Source of the DNA: Nemophila menziesii
Taxonomy: Eukaryota > Streptophyta > Magnoliopsida > Boraginales > Hydrophyllaceae
DNA length: 64,000 bases
Reading direction: 5' to 3'
NCBI GenBank assembly: GCA_029959085.1
Contig: JARWIR010000008.1
Location: forward strand, 5,456,001-5,520,000
Part shown: positions 48,340-60,178 of the stretch, in pieces
How the letters are laid out: each line of letters starts with the position of its first letter
Position numbering within the stretch: the first letter of the stretch is position 1
Position numbers and translations under genes: made by a program
The notes under the pieces: generated by a model
What the model saw: only the letters and a program-made list of their open reading frames with translations
Database searches by the model: none
Told to the model about the DNA's origin: nothing

Positions 48340-49490
48340 CACCTTCTAAAAAAAAAAAAATACCCACAAAAAAAAAGAATTTAAAACAATATAGAGAGAG
48401 ATCGAAGCTTAATGATTTAGAAAAGACTAGTGAAGGAGAAGATGTACAAACATGAGAAAATTTGAGGCCCTTTAGCTTTCAGTACAGAGCTCTCTGTGCT
48501 TGTATTTCTGTATTTGCAAGTTGCAACGGCTGTATATTTTTTATCTTTTTCTTAAGTATATATTCTTTATTTAAAATGTATACCTTCAATTGAAAAATAT
48601 ATTCCTACGTTTGCAAAGTCTTCACGCGGTGTGATGTGTGTAGTGTGTGAGAGAGAAAACCAAGGTTGGTGGGCCCATTCTGACAAGTGGTTGTCGACTA
48701 TTAAATTCATATTCACTTGCTTCGTTGAAAATACAAGTATACCCTCTATTTAATTGGTCAACGAAGTACTAAAAGCACTCTTGTTGTGGTTTGCTGATGT
48801 GTAAAAAGAATTTTATGATAGACGTTCGACCTAACAAAAAAATTAAAAAGTAAATCGGTGAATATATTGTCTTGTTCTGTTTAATGAATCATTAATTAAA
48901 ACCAATTTATCAAAAAACTTATTTAATAATAACAATATTTAATAACATTATTTATTAAAGATATTCTTACAAAAATTTATTTTATTGTAAAAAAATCTTT
49001 ATATAATATTTTAATTATTATATTATATATCATTAAGTTTCACCACTTCTACCATCAAACTCTGAATTTTTTTTAACTATTCATAAATAATTCTAAAATA
49101 ATTGAAAAATAAAAAAATTGCATTGTTGGACGAGTCAAATTAATATCCACGTCCATGATTTTCTTTTGAATATTTTTGAGCTTTTTGAGTTTTTATTTTT
49201 ATTTTTGATGTCGATATTTCGTTTTATGTGTTGATATTACAAACAAAAATAGATTTGACAATACCAACACACAGCTGTATCCGTTAAATATTTTGAAAAC
49301 TCGTAATTAATTCCACAAAAATCAAAAAAATAAAATCCGCGTTTGAAATAATAAAATTCATTGTTAAATCAATAAATTTATTGCTAAATGCCTTAGAAAA
49401 AATATCAACATGTCTTGTTCGCGTGATAGATCTATTGTTAGTTCCTTTAATTTCTTAGTCATTTAGGTAGTATTTAGATTCTAATTTTTT
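48340..49490. other. upstream region of the OBERON-like gene and intergenic DNA
   Basis: Contains the presumed 5' UTR (an A/T homopolymer next to the start codon and gagagag runs near 48395) and promoter. No other coding region is recognised. From about 48890 the DNA is very AT-rich. Confidence 0.45.
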
Positions 49491-49706
49491 TCATGTAAAA
49501 AAAAACCAATAATTCATTGTTTCGAAACAGTGGTGGTGGAAGCGGTGGTGGTGGTAGTGGCTGCAACGCTGGTCAAAATTTTTAAAAAAAATAGTCGGAG
49601 GTGGTAGTGGTGGAGGCAGTGGTGGCGGTTGTATTGGTGGTCGAAATTTTATATAAATTAAAATAAAATAAAGTTGGCGGGTGGTAATTGCGGTGGTGGT
49701 GGTAGT
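49491..49706. repeat. GGT/GTG-rich minisatellite-like tract
   Basis: Two imperfect 80-bp blocks of ggtggtagtgg followed by ggtcaaaattttta-type text (about 49531-49585 and 49595-49660), then more ggtggt. The ORF on the opposite strand (I/T/P-rich) is a product of the repeat. Confidence 0.75.
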
Positions 49707-49736
49707 GATAATAGTGATCGGAAATGATGGAGGCAA

Positions 49737-50174
49737 GAGAAAGTGGTTGTCTATTATTTGTTTAATATTAAATGAATAAATATTATATTAAAATAGAATA
49801 AAATATAATAGTTAAAATAAGGTAATTTAGGTATAAAATATAAATGATATGTTTTATACAAATATTTAGTGAGGAGATTTTTATTAAATTAAATTTAGAA
49901 TTTTTTTTATAATTAGGCACTTTCATTAAATAGTTCTGAACAAAATTTGTTAAATAAATTTCAAAACTAATAAAAAAATCAAAATACTAATATAAAGAAA
50001 TTTGTCTTAATAATTATCATTGATAAAAAAAAAATATATATACGATCGAATAATGTGATAGAAAAAAAATTCATGAATTATTACTTTACAATTTTTAGTT
50101 TTATTGTGCCGGTTCTAGGGCAGTTTTTCGTTTTTACTAAAATTATTAAAAGTTTTACCCATCATATAAATACT
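49737..50174. other. AT-rich spacer
   Basis: No feature is recognised. The 5' boundary of the LINE fragment that follows is uncertain. Confidence 0.4.
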
Positions 50175-51487
50175 TATAACATGTATCTAGTTACTTATAA
50201 CAATGATAGAAAATGGGACGAAAAAATTATTAATGATGAATATAACTTTGATATAGCTATGAGAATATTAAATACTTTTATTCCATAGGAGGGAATGATA
50301 CACCCTATTGGAATAAGGATCAGGATGGAATATATACTGTTAAAAAGAGCTACCAAACTTTTAAAGAAGCACAAGATATAATAGTCAATACTAAAAATGC
50401 GATACTACCCTCTTCATCTCATCACATATCTTCAGATATATGGAAGATGATGTGGAATTTAAAAATAGCCCCAAAAATTAAGAATTTTATGTGAAGGGCT
50501 CTCAAAAACCTTTTACCCACAAATGAGAATGTTTACAAAAAAAAGACCATAAAATATCCTTTATATGATATTTGTAATAAAGATATTGATAATACAGAAC
50601 ATTTACTACTAAATTGTGAATGGATGAGGGTCATTTGGCTTGCTTCTAATTTTAATATCCAAACTTGTAACCAGAATTCATCTAGAATGGATTCTTGGAT
50701 GGAAAGCATATATGAAGGTATGAAAAATCAAAAGGCAGGAAATAATTATACTATGGAAAGGATTTGTGTATTACTGTGGCAAATTTGGAAAGCCAGAAAT
50801 GATAATAAGTATAAATATATCCAACTGGACCCATTAACTGTTATAAGTAAAGCTAATATTGAGTGGGATGAGTACAAAATTATCAATCTTCCTAATTATG
50901 TTAATAATATACTGAAGGATAAAAAGAATAATCTCCCCATTTCCCATGTAACTGAGAATGAGATTAACAATATCAATACTTTGGCTTGTGATAAGAATTG
51001 GATCCCTCCACCAGAAAATTTTATAAAACTCAATTGTGATGCAGCTTTTATTAATAATAAAGTTGCAATTTCTTGTATTAGCAGGGACTATCTTGGCAAT
51101 GTGCTGGAAAGCAAAGCTTGGGATATAAGCGCTGACTCTCCAATTGATGCTGAAACCCTTGGAATACTTAAAGCTTGTGTAATTGCTCATGATTTGAAAG
51201 ATTCAAGGACAATTATAGAAAGCGACTGCCAAAGAGTGATGCTTCCATTAGATATGAACAATTTCATTCATATTCCTAAGATTTGTAATATTATTAAAAG
51301 TATTTACTTTGTTTCTGAAATTTGTAAGCCTATCTTTAAGTGGATCAGTAGAGATAGGAATGTGTTAGCTGATGGGGTAGCCAAAAGTAAGCTTCTTAGC
51401 AACACTCTTGGCTCACAATTGTGTGTTAACCCAAGTAGGCTAGATTTGATAACAAGAACTGAGGCCTATCCCTCCAGGATAGGTTGA
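50175..51487 (+). pseudogene. L1-type LINE 3' end: zf-RVT and RNase H
   Basis: Begins YNNDRKWDEKIINDEYNFDI, then after a stop and frame change DTPYWNKDQDGIYTVKKSYQ. The zf-RVT part follows (IWKMMWNLKIAPKIKNFM, with a stop replacing W). The last 287 codons (50624-51487) are open and contain a plant LINE RNase H: FIKLNCDAAF (D), SPIDAETLGILKACV (E), IIESDCQRVMLPL (D) and ISRDRNVLADGVAK (D), so all four acidic residues are kept. The end at about 51525 has an A-rich tail. It is 5' truncated, as is common for LINE insertions. Confidence 0.85.
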
Positions 51488-51638
51488 TTTGGAACTGTTT
51501 TTGCTTAATATATTATGTTTGGAACAAAAAAAAAGTTACTCAAATTTCTTAAAATTTTCTATTTAAGTGTCAATTTATAGTTAGCACCCTAATGATTTTA
51601 AAATTTACAAATTTTATACTCTTAAACATAGTAGTAAT

Positions 51639-52106
51639 CTATGCTGTACATCTCGGTTTTGGGCACTAGGCGGTCGACCGGGGCCTGGCGCCTAGGAGGG
51701 ATTACACGGGGCCTAGGCAGAATTATACGGTTTTGAATCCTGATGTGTAATTTTGTATATTTAGTAATATATCTTGTAATTATAGCAATTTTAACTATTT
51801 AAGTCATAAAATTCATATAACAACACTATAGTAAATATAAAAATACTAAAAATTGAGTTATAATATCAACTAAAGAACTCTCGAGAATAAGAAAAATAAC
51901 AAAAAGTTTTACGCGGGCATGTTTTTCCATTAATCGTCGCCTAGGCGCCCATTTTTTGCCATTATTCGGTGGCTAGACGGGCTAGGCGCCTATTCCACGG
52001 CGACTAAGGCGCTAGGAAAAAATGCCTAGACTTTTAACTAGGCGTAAGCGGCTGAGGGGGGAGTTGACGCCTAGGCGGCGCCTAGGCGGGGAGATCTACA
52101 ACATAG
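51639..52106. mobile_element. non-autonomous DNA transposon, 8-bp TSD, 16-bp TIR
   Basis: Terminal inverted repeats ctatgctgtacatctc (51639-51654) and gagatctacaacatag (52091-52106) match at 14 of 16 positions. Perfect 8-bp duplications gtagtaat flank it (51631-51638 and 52107-52114), which fits the hAT superfamily. The 468-bp body has no ORF of note but is full of cctaggcg/cgcctagg palindromes towards both ends. It lies just after the A-rich tail of the LINE fragment. Confidence 0.85.
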
Positions 52107-52114
52107 GTAGTAAT

Positions 52115-54140
52115 ATACATCTACAATCTTGTTAAAAGACTACTCCCTAAGATTAAGGGAACCCAACGGGTTTTAGAGACATATTTTATTACCGAAACAA
52201 TAGGAAGGTAATGGAAAAATTCTTCTATTTAGAAGCCAATACAATCATATGGGTAAAAAATGTCTCTCTATTATACATAGATCAATTTGGTTTTCAGAAA
52301 ATACTTTTCACTTACGCGGTTGGTTTTCAAAAGTTCAAAACCTCTCTTTCTTTCTCTACCAAGACGAAAAGACTTTGATGTAACTACGATAGAATACGAC
52401 ACTGCTCGACGAGATGACTTCGTGAAAATGCGTAAGATACTCTGTAAATAATATTGTACATGAAAATTGAGTTGAGAAACCCTAATTTATTCGGTTAAGT
52501 TGCAGAATTTTGGTTGTTTGTGTAAGTTGATTATCTTGCTTATATTGTGTTTGGTTTACATTTGATATGTTCAATGTGTAGTGTTAAGTGTCTGTAGTTG
52601 GAATTTTGTGTTAAGTTAGTTTCTTTTGTTTATAGAATGGATTCTTAGGTTGTCATTATTTATTTTCCAGAAGGTCTGTGTAAATGCTGGTAGGAAATGA
52701 AGTTTCTAAGCCATGTTGAATATGTGCACATCACTAAGCACGATGTGTGAGCCTGTTGCAAACTGGAGTCTCTTGTCCCGAATTCTTTGAGCATGTCTAG
52801 TTGCGAAGTTTCTCAAGACTTGAATAGGATTAGATAATATCACTGAGCCTAATGGTTAACAAGCTCAAAGATATGTGGATTTGACAATTCAGGGCTTTTA
52901 TGGCTCAGAGATATTGTGCATCGGCTCAGATATTTTTATGCATTTATATGATGATGTTACCGTATTTGTGACAGATTAATCTAGTTACGAGATGTCATTT
53001 TAGGTTCATTATGTTCTTAGTTGATGTATTTTTTCCTCTTATATGATACTAGATATGACCCATTCCTGAAGGCATTGTGAAAATAAAAATTATAATTAAA
53101 TTACGTAATAATGGTTGCAATGGGGAGTTAAAAGAGGTAAAAGAATAGGGTTAAAATATTTCTTTTTAATCATAATACTTCTTTATTATTGTTGACTATT
53201 GCACCACATCTAAAATCATGCAAACATACTGATTTTCCCCTTATTTTCATCATAAAAATAACCTATTACATCTACTCAAAGTCTCAAACACCAAATTTAA
53301 CTCAGACGAATAAGACTTATACTACTAAAAGTGACTTTACAAACTTGTAAAATATCCAAGAATAAATATACAAAAAAATACATATCCCATAATATTAAGA
53401 CTAAGTAAAACTAAGTAAAACTAAGTAAAACTAAGTAAAACTAAGTAAAACTAAGGGACTAATTTAAGACAAAAGATAATTGAGATAGTTTTGAATAACA
53501 CATGGACAAATGGGGCAACAAAACCTTGAACTATTCAAACAATTGATTAATTTGAGAACTCAAAAAGTTCTAAAATGGCTCCACAACCTTCGTCTTGACC
53601 AATATCCAAGACTAAAAATAACAAAAAACGAAACAAATATATGAAAACTAAAGTAAAGTATAAGAACTGATTGGAAACAAAAGGGCACAAATAATGAAAC
53701 AAAACTGAAGTATAGGGCTTGACTTGTAAAAATAGTTATTTTTTTTCATTCCTATGATGACATCACCCCCATCACCCTCATTGAAGGCCCATCTTATGAC
53801 ATTGTAGTTAACTGCATGATGGCATAATCTGAGCACAAAAGGATCATGCATTATTATCCCTTTTACAGCAACCCTAAGATAGAGAATTGGAGCAGCTTGA
53901 GCAATACACGACGCCCAACTCGATTAATTTTCATACAACTCGGTCGAGTCGTCATAATTGAAAATTCTACCCCCTAATTTTCTAAGATAAATTGTATTAG
54001 TCAATAACACCCATTGTAGTACCTTGTTAACAAAACTACCATTTCCTCTGAATAAATCGAGCCACGTAAAGCTAAATTAAATATGTGAAAGCTTATATTC
54101 TAACCTTCATATTGTTTAGCTAAAAATAGATTTATAATCT
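52115..54140. other. intergenic DNA, no gene recognised
   Basis: Short ORFs only. A tract at 52300-53000 has moderate composition and could be a transcribed non-coding region, but nothing in it identifies a gene. Confidence 0.35.
53401..53456. repeat. tandem repeat of ctaagtaaaa
   Basis: Five perfect 10-bp units and a partial sixth. Confidence 0.95.
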
Positions 54141-54148
54141 CCTAAATA

Positions 54149-56178
54149 ATTGGGTAGTCATGGTGTATAGATATGATAATAAAATATTAGGATTACTTAA
54201 TTGAAGAGAGAGAAAATTAAATATTTTTTGTTACATATGCATTTCGTATAGTATGTGTTTCAGAAAGAGTAATGCTGGGTATCACCCAAAAAAGCATCAC
54301 CTAAACATCACCCATGATGTGGCGTTTAGGTGGTCCAATCATGTAGGAGAGAGAAAAAAGTAAACCTGGAAAGAGAAAATCCATGATTGGACCACCTAAC
54401 CGCCACATCATGTGTGATGTTTAGGTGATGCCTTTTTGGGTGATACCCAGCATTACTCTTTCGGAAAATAATGTAATGTAGTTTTTTTTTTCTTGTTGTT
54501 AAATCACTATGATTATTAGAAAAAAATCACTATGATTATTAGAAAAAAATCACTATAATTAGAAAAAAAATCATTTTAATATTATTTAATTAATTTATTA
54601 AATTATAAAATTATAACATAAAAGAGTAAGAGATCTCATTCAAAGTAATTAAGAAAAAAGTTTTTAATTTAATAAAAAAAATACTCAAACCTTAAAATAA
54701 GTAAACAGAAACCTTAAAAATATATTAAACCCAGCTTGAAAATAAAAAAACATAATCAAGAATTAATTTGTTAAAAATTGAATATTTATTCATGAGAAAT
54801 GAAATATTTATTTTGCTTGTTAGTCGTATTACTTAATTATTATAAATATAAGACTAATATAAGATATGAAAAAATTCCACTTATTAACGGACTTCGATCT
54901 TGGAAAATGTTCCTCCAAGGGAACCGATCCCGACAAACAACAACTGCAGTAAAACAACACCTTGTCACAACACTTTTAATTAAAGACACAATAAAGTATA
55001 GAAATAAAAAAATCGTTAGTGACTTGCTCTACTTTTCCTTGCACGATAAAGAGGGGCGTATCTAGGTGTGGGGATGACCAGCCGCCCCTGACCCCGGTAC
55101 AGAATGAGAAAATACTCAATTTTTTTAACAAAAAGCCTTAAGAAAAGTATACTTTCACTCCCGATCCCTCCCCGATCCCCACTGATTGTTCTAACTTTCT
55201 ACCAAGAGAGAGATTATTTCCCTCTCGGGAGGGAAGGGGAGAGGGGGAGGGGGGAGCTTGAACAATCATCGGGGTTTCGGGTAATTCCTAGTTTGGGGAC
55301 AGTTGGGTGGGGAACCTATTTTACTTAAGGATTTTCCTCTAAAAAATTAAAAAATTTACCCAACAAGTATTGGAGACACCCCTATTGACCTAAGCACCCC
55401 CACCCAATCCAGACTTCTTACTAAATGTCACATATTATATTTAATACTAAACACCCCTGTAGTAATTTTCCATCAATAATTAGTGAATCCGACTGAGTAT
55501 TATGTAAAATCACGAGTACTTAGTAAATTTTCTGAGCACTCAGTATAATTTCCGGCGACATTGGCAATGGTCGGCGGGTGGTGGTTGGAGATGAAAAGAA
55601 CTGATACTTAGAAAATTGATACTCATGACTCACTAAATGGAATTTTTCCATATCTTATATTACCGTTATATATAATAACTAAGTAATCTGACAAACAAAC
55701 AAAAAAAATCTTCCAGTCATCATGAATAAATACAATATTCAAGTTTTAATAAATTAATTCTCGATTTTTATTCATTATACATATAACGAGTAACTTTGGT
55801 ATGATTTTTTAATTTTAAGTCAGGTTTAATATATTTTAAAGGTTCCGTTTACTTATTTTAAGGTTTGAATATTTGTTATTAAATTTTAAAAAAATTGTTC
55901 GTTATTTTGCACGAGATCTCCCGATTTTGTATATTATAATTTAATACATTAGTTGAATAATATTAAAGTGTTTTTTTCTAATCATAGTGAATTTTTTGTT
56001 CTAATAATCATATTGATTTAACAATAAGAAAAAATAACTACGTTACATTATTTTCCGAACACACATATTATGAAAAATTTTAAAAAAAACCTCTATTCTT
56101 TAATTTCCTCTCTTTTCGATTAAATAACACTATTATTTTATTACTATACGTATACACCATCGCTAGCCAAGTATTTCC
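54149..56178. mobile_element. long inverted-repeat DNA element, Mutator- or hAT-like
   Basis: The left arm (about 54149-54796) and right arm (about 55718-56178) are inverted copies of each other, about 450 bp once the nested MITE at 54267-54458 is removed. Shared words (left/inverted right) are cggaaaataatgtaa, gatctc, aaccttaaaataagtaaac and agaattaattt. The loop of about 920 bp includes a G-rich run at 55227-55258. CCTAAATA occurs directly outside both ends (54141-54148 and 56179-56186), a candidate 8-bp TSD, but the outermost TIR alignment is gapped. No transposase is seen. Confidence 0.7.
54267..54458. mobile_element. palindromic Mutator-like MITE, 9-bp TSD
   Basis: 192 bp. The left half, starting gagtaatgctgggtatcacc, and the right half, ending in its complement, pair over about 80 bp each around a purine-rich centre of about 35 bp. 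The 9-bp flanks are tttcagaaa (54258-54266) and tttcggaaa (54459-54467), one mismatch. The other arm of the host element, inverted at about 56045-56060, shows the empty site tgttcggaaa. This supports the insertion and the TSD. Confidence 0.88.
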
Positions 56179-56185
56179 CCTAAAT

Positions 56186-56941
56186 ATGTATGCTACTGCT
56201 ACATCATTCCAAACATGCATCATAAATAAAATCAGATGATTAAAATGATTTATTAATTTTTAGTTAAAAAAGAATTAGGAATCGTGGATCCAGAAAATAA
56301 CATTACACCTCACCTCTATATTTACATGGTTCTATAGACTTGGGTGTATAAGGTGTCAAACTTTTACGATCTTGAATTTCAAGTTTCCAGGATAAGCAAA
56401 GGAGCTTGATATCTCACATAAACAAACCTTTAAATACATCATGGAAATGACCCTAGTTATCATATTTTCTTCATTTATAGAAAGTATGTAAAGCTTACAA
56501 ATATTCTAACAACTGATATAAACAAAAAAGGCTAAATATTTAAATATATTTTTAAGATTGTTAGTCCAAAAAGGAAAAAAAAAGAACAAAGGCATACACA
56601 TATCAGAGATTATAGAAAATTGTTTTGCATGCGAAGTTTTTTTTTTATTAAAAGTGATTTTATCGCAACAATTACGGGCTTGAAATGAATTTATCAATAA
56701 AAGGAACAAAAAAAATGTATAGAACAACAATTTTGGTGTCTTTCTCAGCTTATTCTTCACCTCAGTAAAAGGGATTTCTCGCTCACTTGATCTGACATAA
56801 CAAGTAGAATTTTATCAATGTCCTACAATTAACTATTAGTAGAGCAGTTATAATTTCAAATAGTTCATCAATTTCAAGGACAATCGTTAAGTAAAGGGCT
56901 TGAATGGTGGTCATGTCTCATTTTTCAAGAAATATTTATAA
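56186..56941. other. intergenic DNA, no gene recognised
   Basis: AT-rich. The short minus-strand ORF at 56506-56760 is low-complexity and not convincing. This stretch would be the 3' flank of the hypothetical minus-strand gene at 56942. Confidence 0.35.
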
Positions 56942-57229
56942 TTACGTACATATATTCTTGGCGAATAACTCCCTAAGAGCTTGTTCCCTAAGTTTCCATT
57001 GCTCGTCGTTCCTTTCTATAGAGGACAAATAATTTATAGCCATATGATTAATTTTGGATATCGCACATGGATCTTTACCCAAGTACACCTCTAGAATATT
57101 TTCTTGTCGCTCCCCCTTCTGATCCATAATATAAACCATCTCATATTCTAACGAGTAATCATAGCTGGCTCCCCTCGGAAACCCCTCAAGTACAAATCCT
57201 TCTAACCCATTTGTCTCTTTTTTGGACAT
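56942..57229 (-). CDS. hypothetical protein fragment or exon
   Basis: 95-codon ORF from a true ATG, with a balanced amino-acid mix (MSKKETNGLEGFVLEGFPRG ... QWKLREQALRELFAKNICT). I do not recognise it. Further upstream on the same strand, 57410-57245 and 57640-57433 also read without obvious low complexity (for example LKEVANTIQCINSLNGSLF; SASVRLKLRQIEERL), so this may be the last exon of a longer gene or pseudogene cut by the microsatellite at 57663. No membrane segment or signal peptide is seen. Confidence 0.3.
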   Translation of the reverse strand: MSKKETNGLEGFVLEGFPRGASYDYSLEYEMVYIMDQKGERQENILEVYLGKDPCAISKINHMAINYLSSIERNDEQWKLREQALRELFAKNICT

Positions 57230-57662
57230 TACTATTCACCCACATCAAATTCTTAGAATGTGCATTTTGGTCTTTCTGTATGCTTATCTTGGAAGCAACT
57301 GCGCACTATGACTTTTCCCACCTGAACTCGATGAACTCCCCTTCCGAACTGGTTTGATTCCCCATCTTGACTTAACCCCATACTACTCTTCCACAACACC
57401 TGTTGATCACCACTAATTCACTCTCAACCATGCTATCCAAATAGACAAAAGAACAAAGTCGATCTTTTAGTAAAACCCCTTCTAAAGTCGAGTCTTTCTT
57501 CGATTTGACGCAACTTTAGTCTTACACTTGCAGACATCCCCACTTGTTCTCCATCTACTATATTTTGAGTATTCGAGCTAAATAAACTCCCATTTAGACT
57601 ATTTATGCATTGTATTGTATTAGCCACTTCTTTGAGCCAATATATACATACATATACACACA

Positions 57663-57757
57663 CATACATACATACATACATACATACATACATACATACA
57701 TACATACATACATACATACATACATACATACATACATACATACATACATACATACAT
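57663..57757. repeat. (TACA)n microsatellite
   Basis: About 23 uninterrupted tetranucleotide units. Apparent MYVC and THTYI ORFs across it are artefacts of the repeat. Confidence 0.97.
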
Positions 57758-58448
57758 GTTTATTTGTTTGTTCAAAACCTCCTTGACCCAATTTTTATTT
57801 TTGTCGGTAGAGCAGTTTTATTCATAACATCAAACATACACCAAAGGATAAATAATAGAGTTCAAAAAAATTGATAAAGAGACAAATCCTTCATAACAAC
57901 ATTACATATAAACCAACAAAATAAAGGAATATCTCTTGCCGCCAGTAAGCATCCAAGTAATATAAAAATGCATTTGAGTCCATCATCATTGAAACGTCAA
58001 CAAAGAATAAAAATATCATGATCGAGCGAAGAATCCTAATCATAATTAACAAACATCAGTCATGACATGTAGCAGGGAAACAACACATAAATTCCTCCAG
58101 AATACCAACATGTAAGTGGGTTCTGGCCATGAAAAACTCAAGCTGTAGAAATAAACCCACAATAACATCAATTTTTAGAAAAAACACTTTCACCACTTTC
58201 CGACCATCTAAACACAACTAATAAAATAACAAGGATCGCAGATGTGAGTCTATACAAAAACCAAGTCGAACTAAAGTCAAGACAATATTTTAATATAGAC
58301 CGATCTACGACCAACGATTTGATATTAAACCAGAAAAGAATTTATGAATATCATAATTTTATGTCAATGTAGGTTTTGGTGAAGATAAAAGAGGTTTGGA
58401 GAAAAACTAGTCACCAAACTTTTTTCCTCCTTCAACCAATTAAGGTTC
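57758..58448. other. intergenic DNA
   Basis: No feature is recognised up to the left target-site duplication of the long-TIR element. Confidence 0.35.
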
Positions 58449-58457
58449 TAATTGTGA

Positions 58458-60169
58458 CTAAAAAATTAAGGGTAAAGCCTCCGTGAAACCCTTTAACTTT
58501 GGCCAAAGTGCAGTAGCCGCCCCTTATCTTCAAAATTTCCTCGGGATGCCCTTTAACTTCAATTTTTTTTGTCACTGTTAGCCCTTTTTTTAAAAAAATT
58601 GTCAGTTGATCGTTAGTCAACGTCATCTGACGCCACGTCAGTGCCACCTCACCGCTATGTCTGCTCCACCTAGGCATGACGTCACCATCATTTACACGTC
58701 ATTTAAAATAAATAAATTAATCTCCTTCTTCTTCTTCTTGCCGCGCTCCACCATTATCAATCGAACCCAAATTTAGCTTCAAAATAGCTCACTCCAACCG
58801 GCCCTCCCGGCACTCACACCAAGCGGCTCTCTGCACAAGGAAACAGCCGCCACTCATGGTCCCTTCCCCACCATCATCAATCTTCATTGATTGATAAAGT
58901 TTTTAATGCAAATCTGACTTGCCTAACTTAACATACAGTAAATGGAAAATGACTTCTCTATTAATGCTCCTAAAAGTTGTAGCAGTGATAGAGATGTACT
59001 CTAATTTATTAGTTATTCTTTAAATGTTAAACTTCACATGAAAGAGAAAGCAGTAAAATCAACAATCAATCAATTCTTCCAAATATAAAATTCTTTTAAC
59101 ATAAAAAAAATTACCATTTCTAACTCACCCAGCAAAACATACACCAAGACATTCATTCTCTTACAAAGGATGTATTAGCCCACATTGTTGCAGAAAAACG
59201 CAAATATTAACTGATAATTATGCTAGATTTGACATCAAAATTATTAATAAAACCATAGTAGTAATATTCGAAAAAGCCTAATTTATGAAACATGAAACAA
59301 AAGTTTAGCAATAAAAAACACAAAAATAAAGCCAGAGCAGCTTATAAGAGCAACGTAGCTCCTTACATCAAACATGAAACAAAAGCACAAAATGTTGAAT
59401 TAAATAGATAGAAATTGTCAACCGGGATCGAAAAACCTGAAACTACGTTCAAAATTCTCCTTCCTCAGTATCCATCGATGAATTAAGCTAAACTAAAATC
59501 TCTCTAACTCGTTGTTCCACATGAAAGATTAGTCTTGCAAATAATGTAAACTTCGAAACTTTTAATGTAATATTTAAAATGGGATTTAAGAATCAAATAC
59601 AATGAATGAAAATATCACTTGGGAGAGAGAGATAAAGAGAAAGAGAGAGATTTCGAGCTAAATCAAAGGTGAGAATCAGAGGAAGCAGAGGATGGCTTAT
59701 CGGAAATGCCATCATGCTCCTCATCGTCACCTTGGATTCGTGAAGGTATGCGAAAATCCGATGATGGTGGAGAAAGGACCATGAGTGGAGAAGGGAACAT
59801 GAGTGGCGGCAGTTTCCTTGTGTAGAGAGCGGCTTGGTGTGAGGGCCGGTTGGAGTGAGCTATTTTGAACCTTAATTTGAGTTCGATTGATAATGGTGGA
59901 GCGCGGCAAGAAGAAGGAGATTAAAAAAATTAAAAAAAGTTGGCGTGTAAATGATGTTGACGTCATGCTTAGGTGGAGCAAACATGGCGGTGAGATGGTA
60001 CTGACGTGGCGCCAAATGGCGTTGACTAACGGTCAACTGACAAAATTTTAAAACAAATGGTAACCGTGACAAAAAAATGAAGTTAAAGGGCCCTTAAAAA
60101 ATTTTAAAAATAAAAAGCGGCTACTATACTTTGACCAAAATTAAAAGGGTTCAAGGAAAATTAATGTTA
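58458..60169. mobile_element. long-TIR non-autonomous element with perfect 9-bp TSD (MULE-like)
   Basis: Arms 58458-58879 and 59759-60169 are inverted copies of about 420 bp (shared words: ccctttaacttcaatttttt, gtcagttga, gccacgtcagt, gccgcgctccaccattatca, gctcactccaaccggcc). Perfect 9-bp duplications taattgtga lie at 58449-58457 and 60170-60178. Long TIRs and a 9-bp TSD are the hallmark of Mutator-like elements. The 880-bp loop has no transposase. It contains a gagagag-rich stretch at 59625-59655 followed by a possible captured gene segment at 59660-59750. Confidence 0.85.
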
Positions 60170-60178
60170 TAATTGTGA

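Noticed and set aside
49491..49736. Minus-strand ORF rich in I, T and P
   Set aside because: It is the translation of a GGT/GTG repeat tract.
57433..57874. ORFs reading MYVCMYVC and THTYIHTY
   Set aside because: Artefacts of the TACA tetranucleotide repeat. Only the non-repeat tail is discussed as a possible exon.
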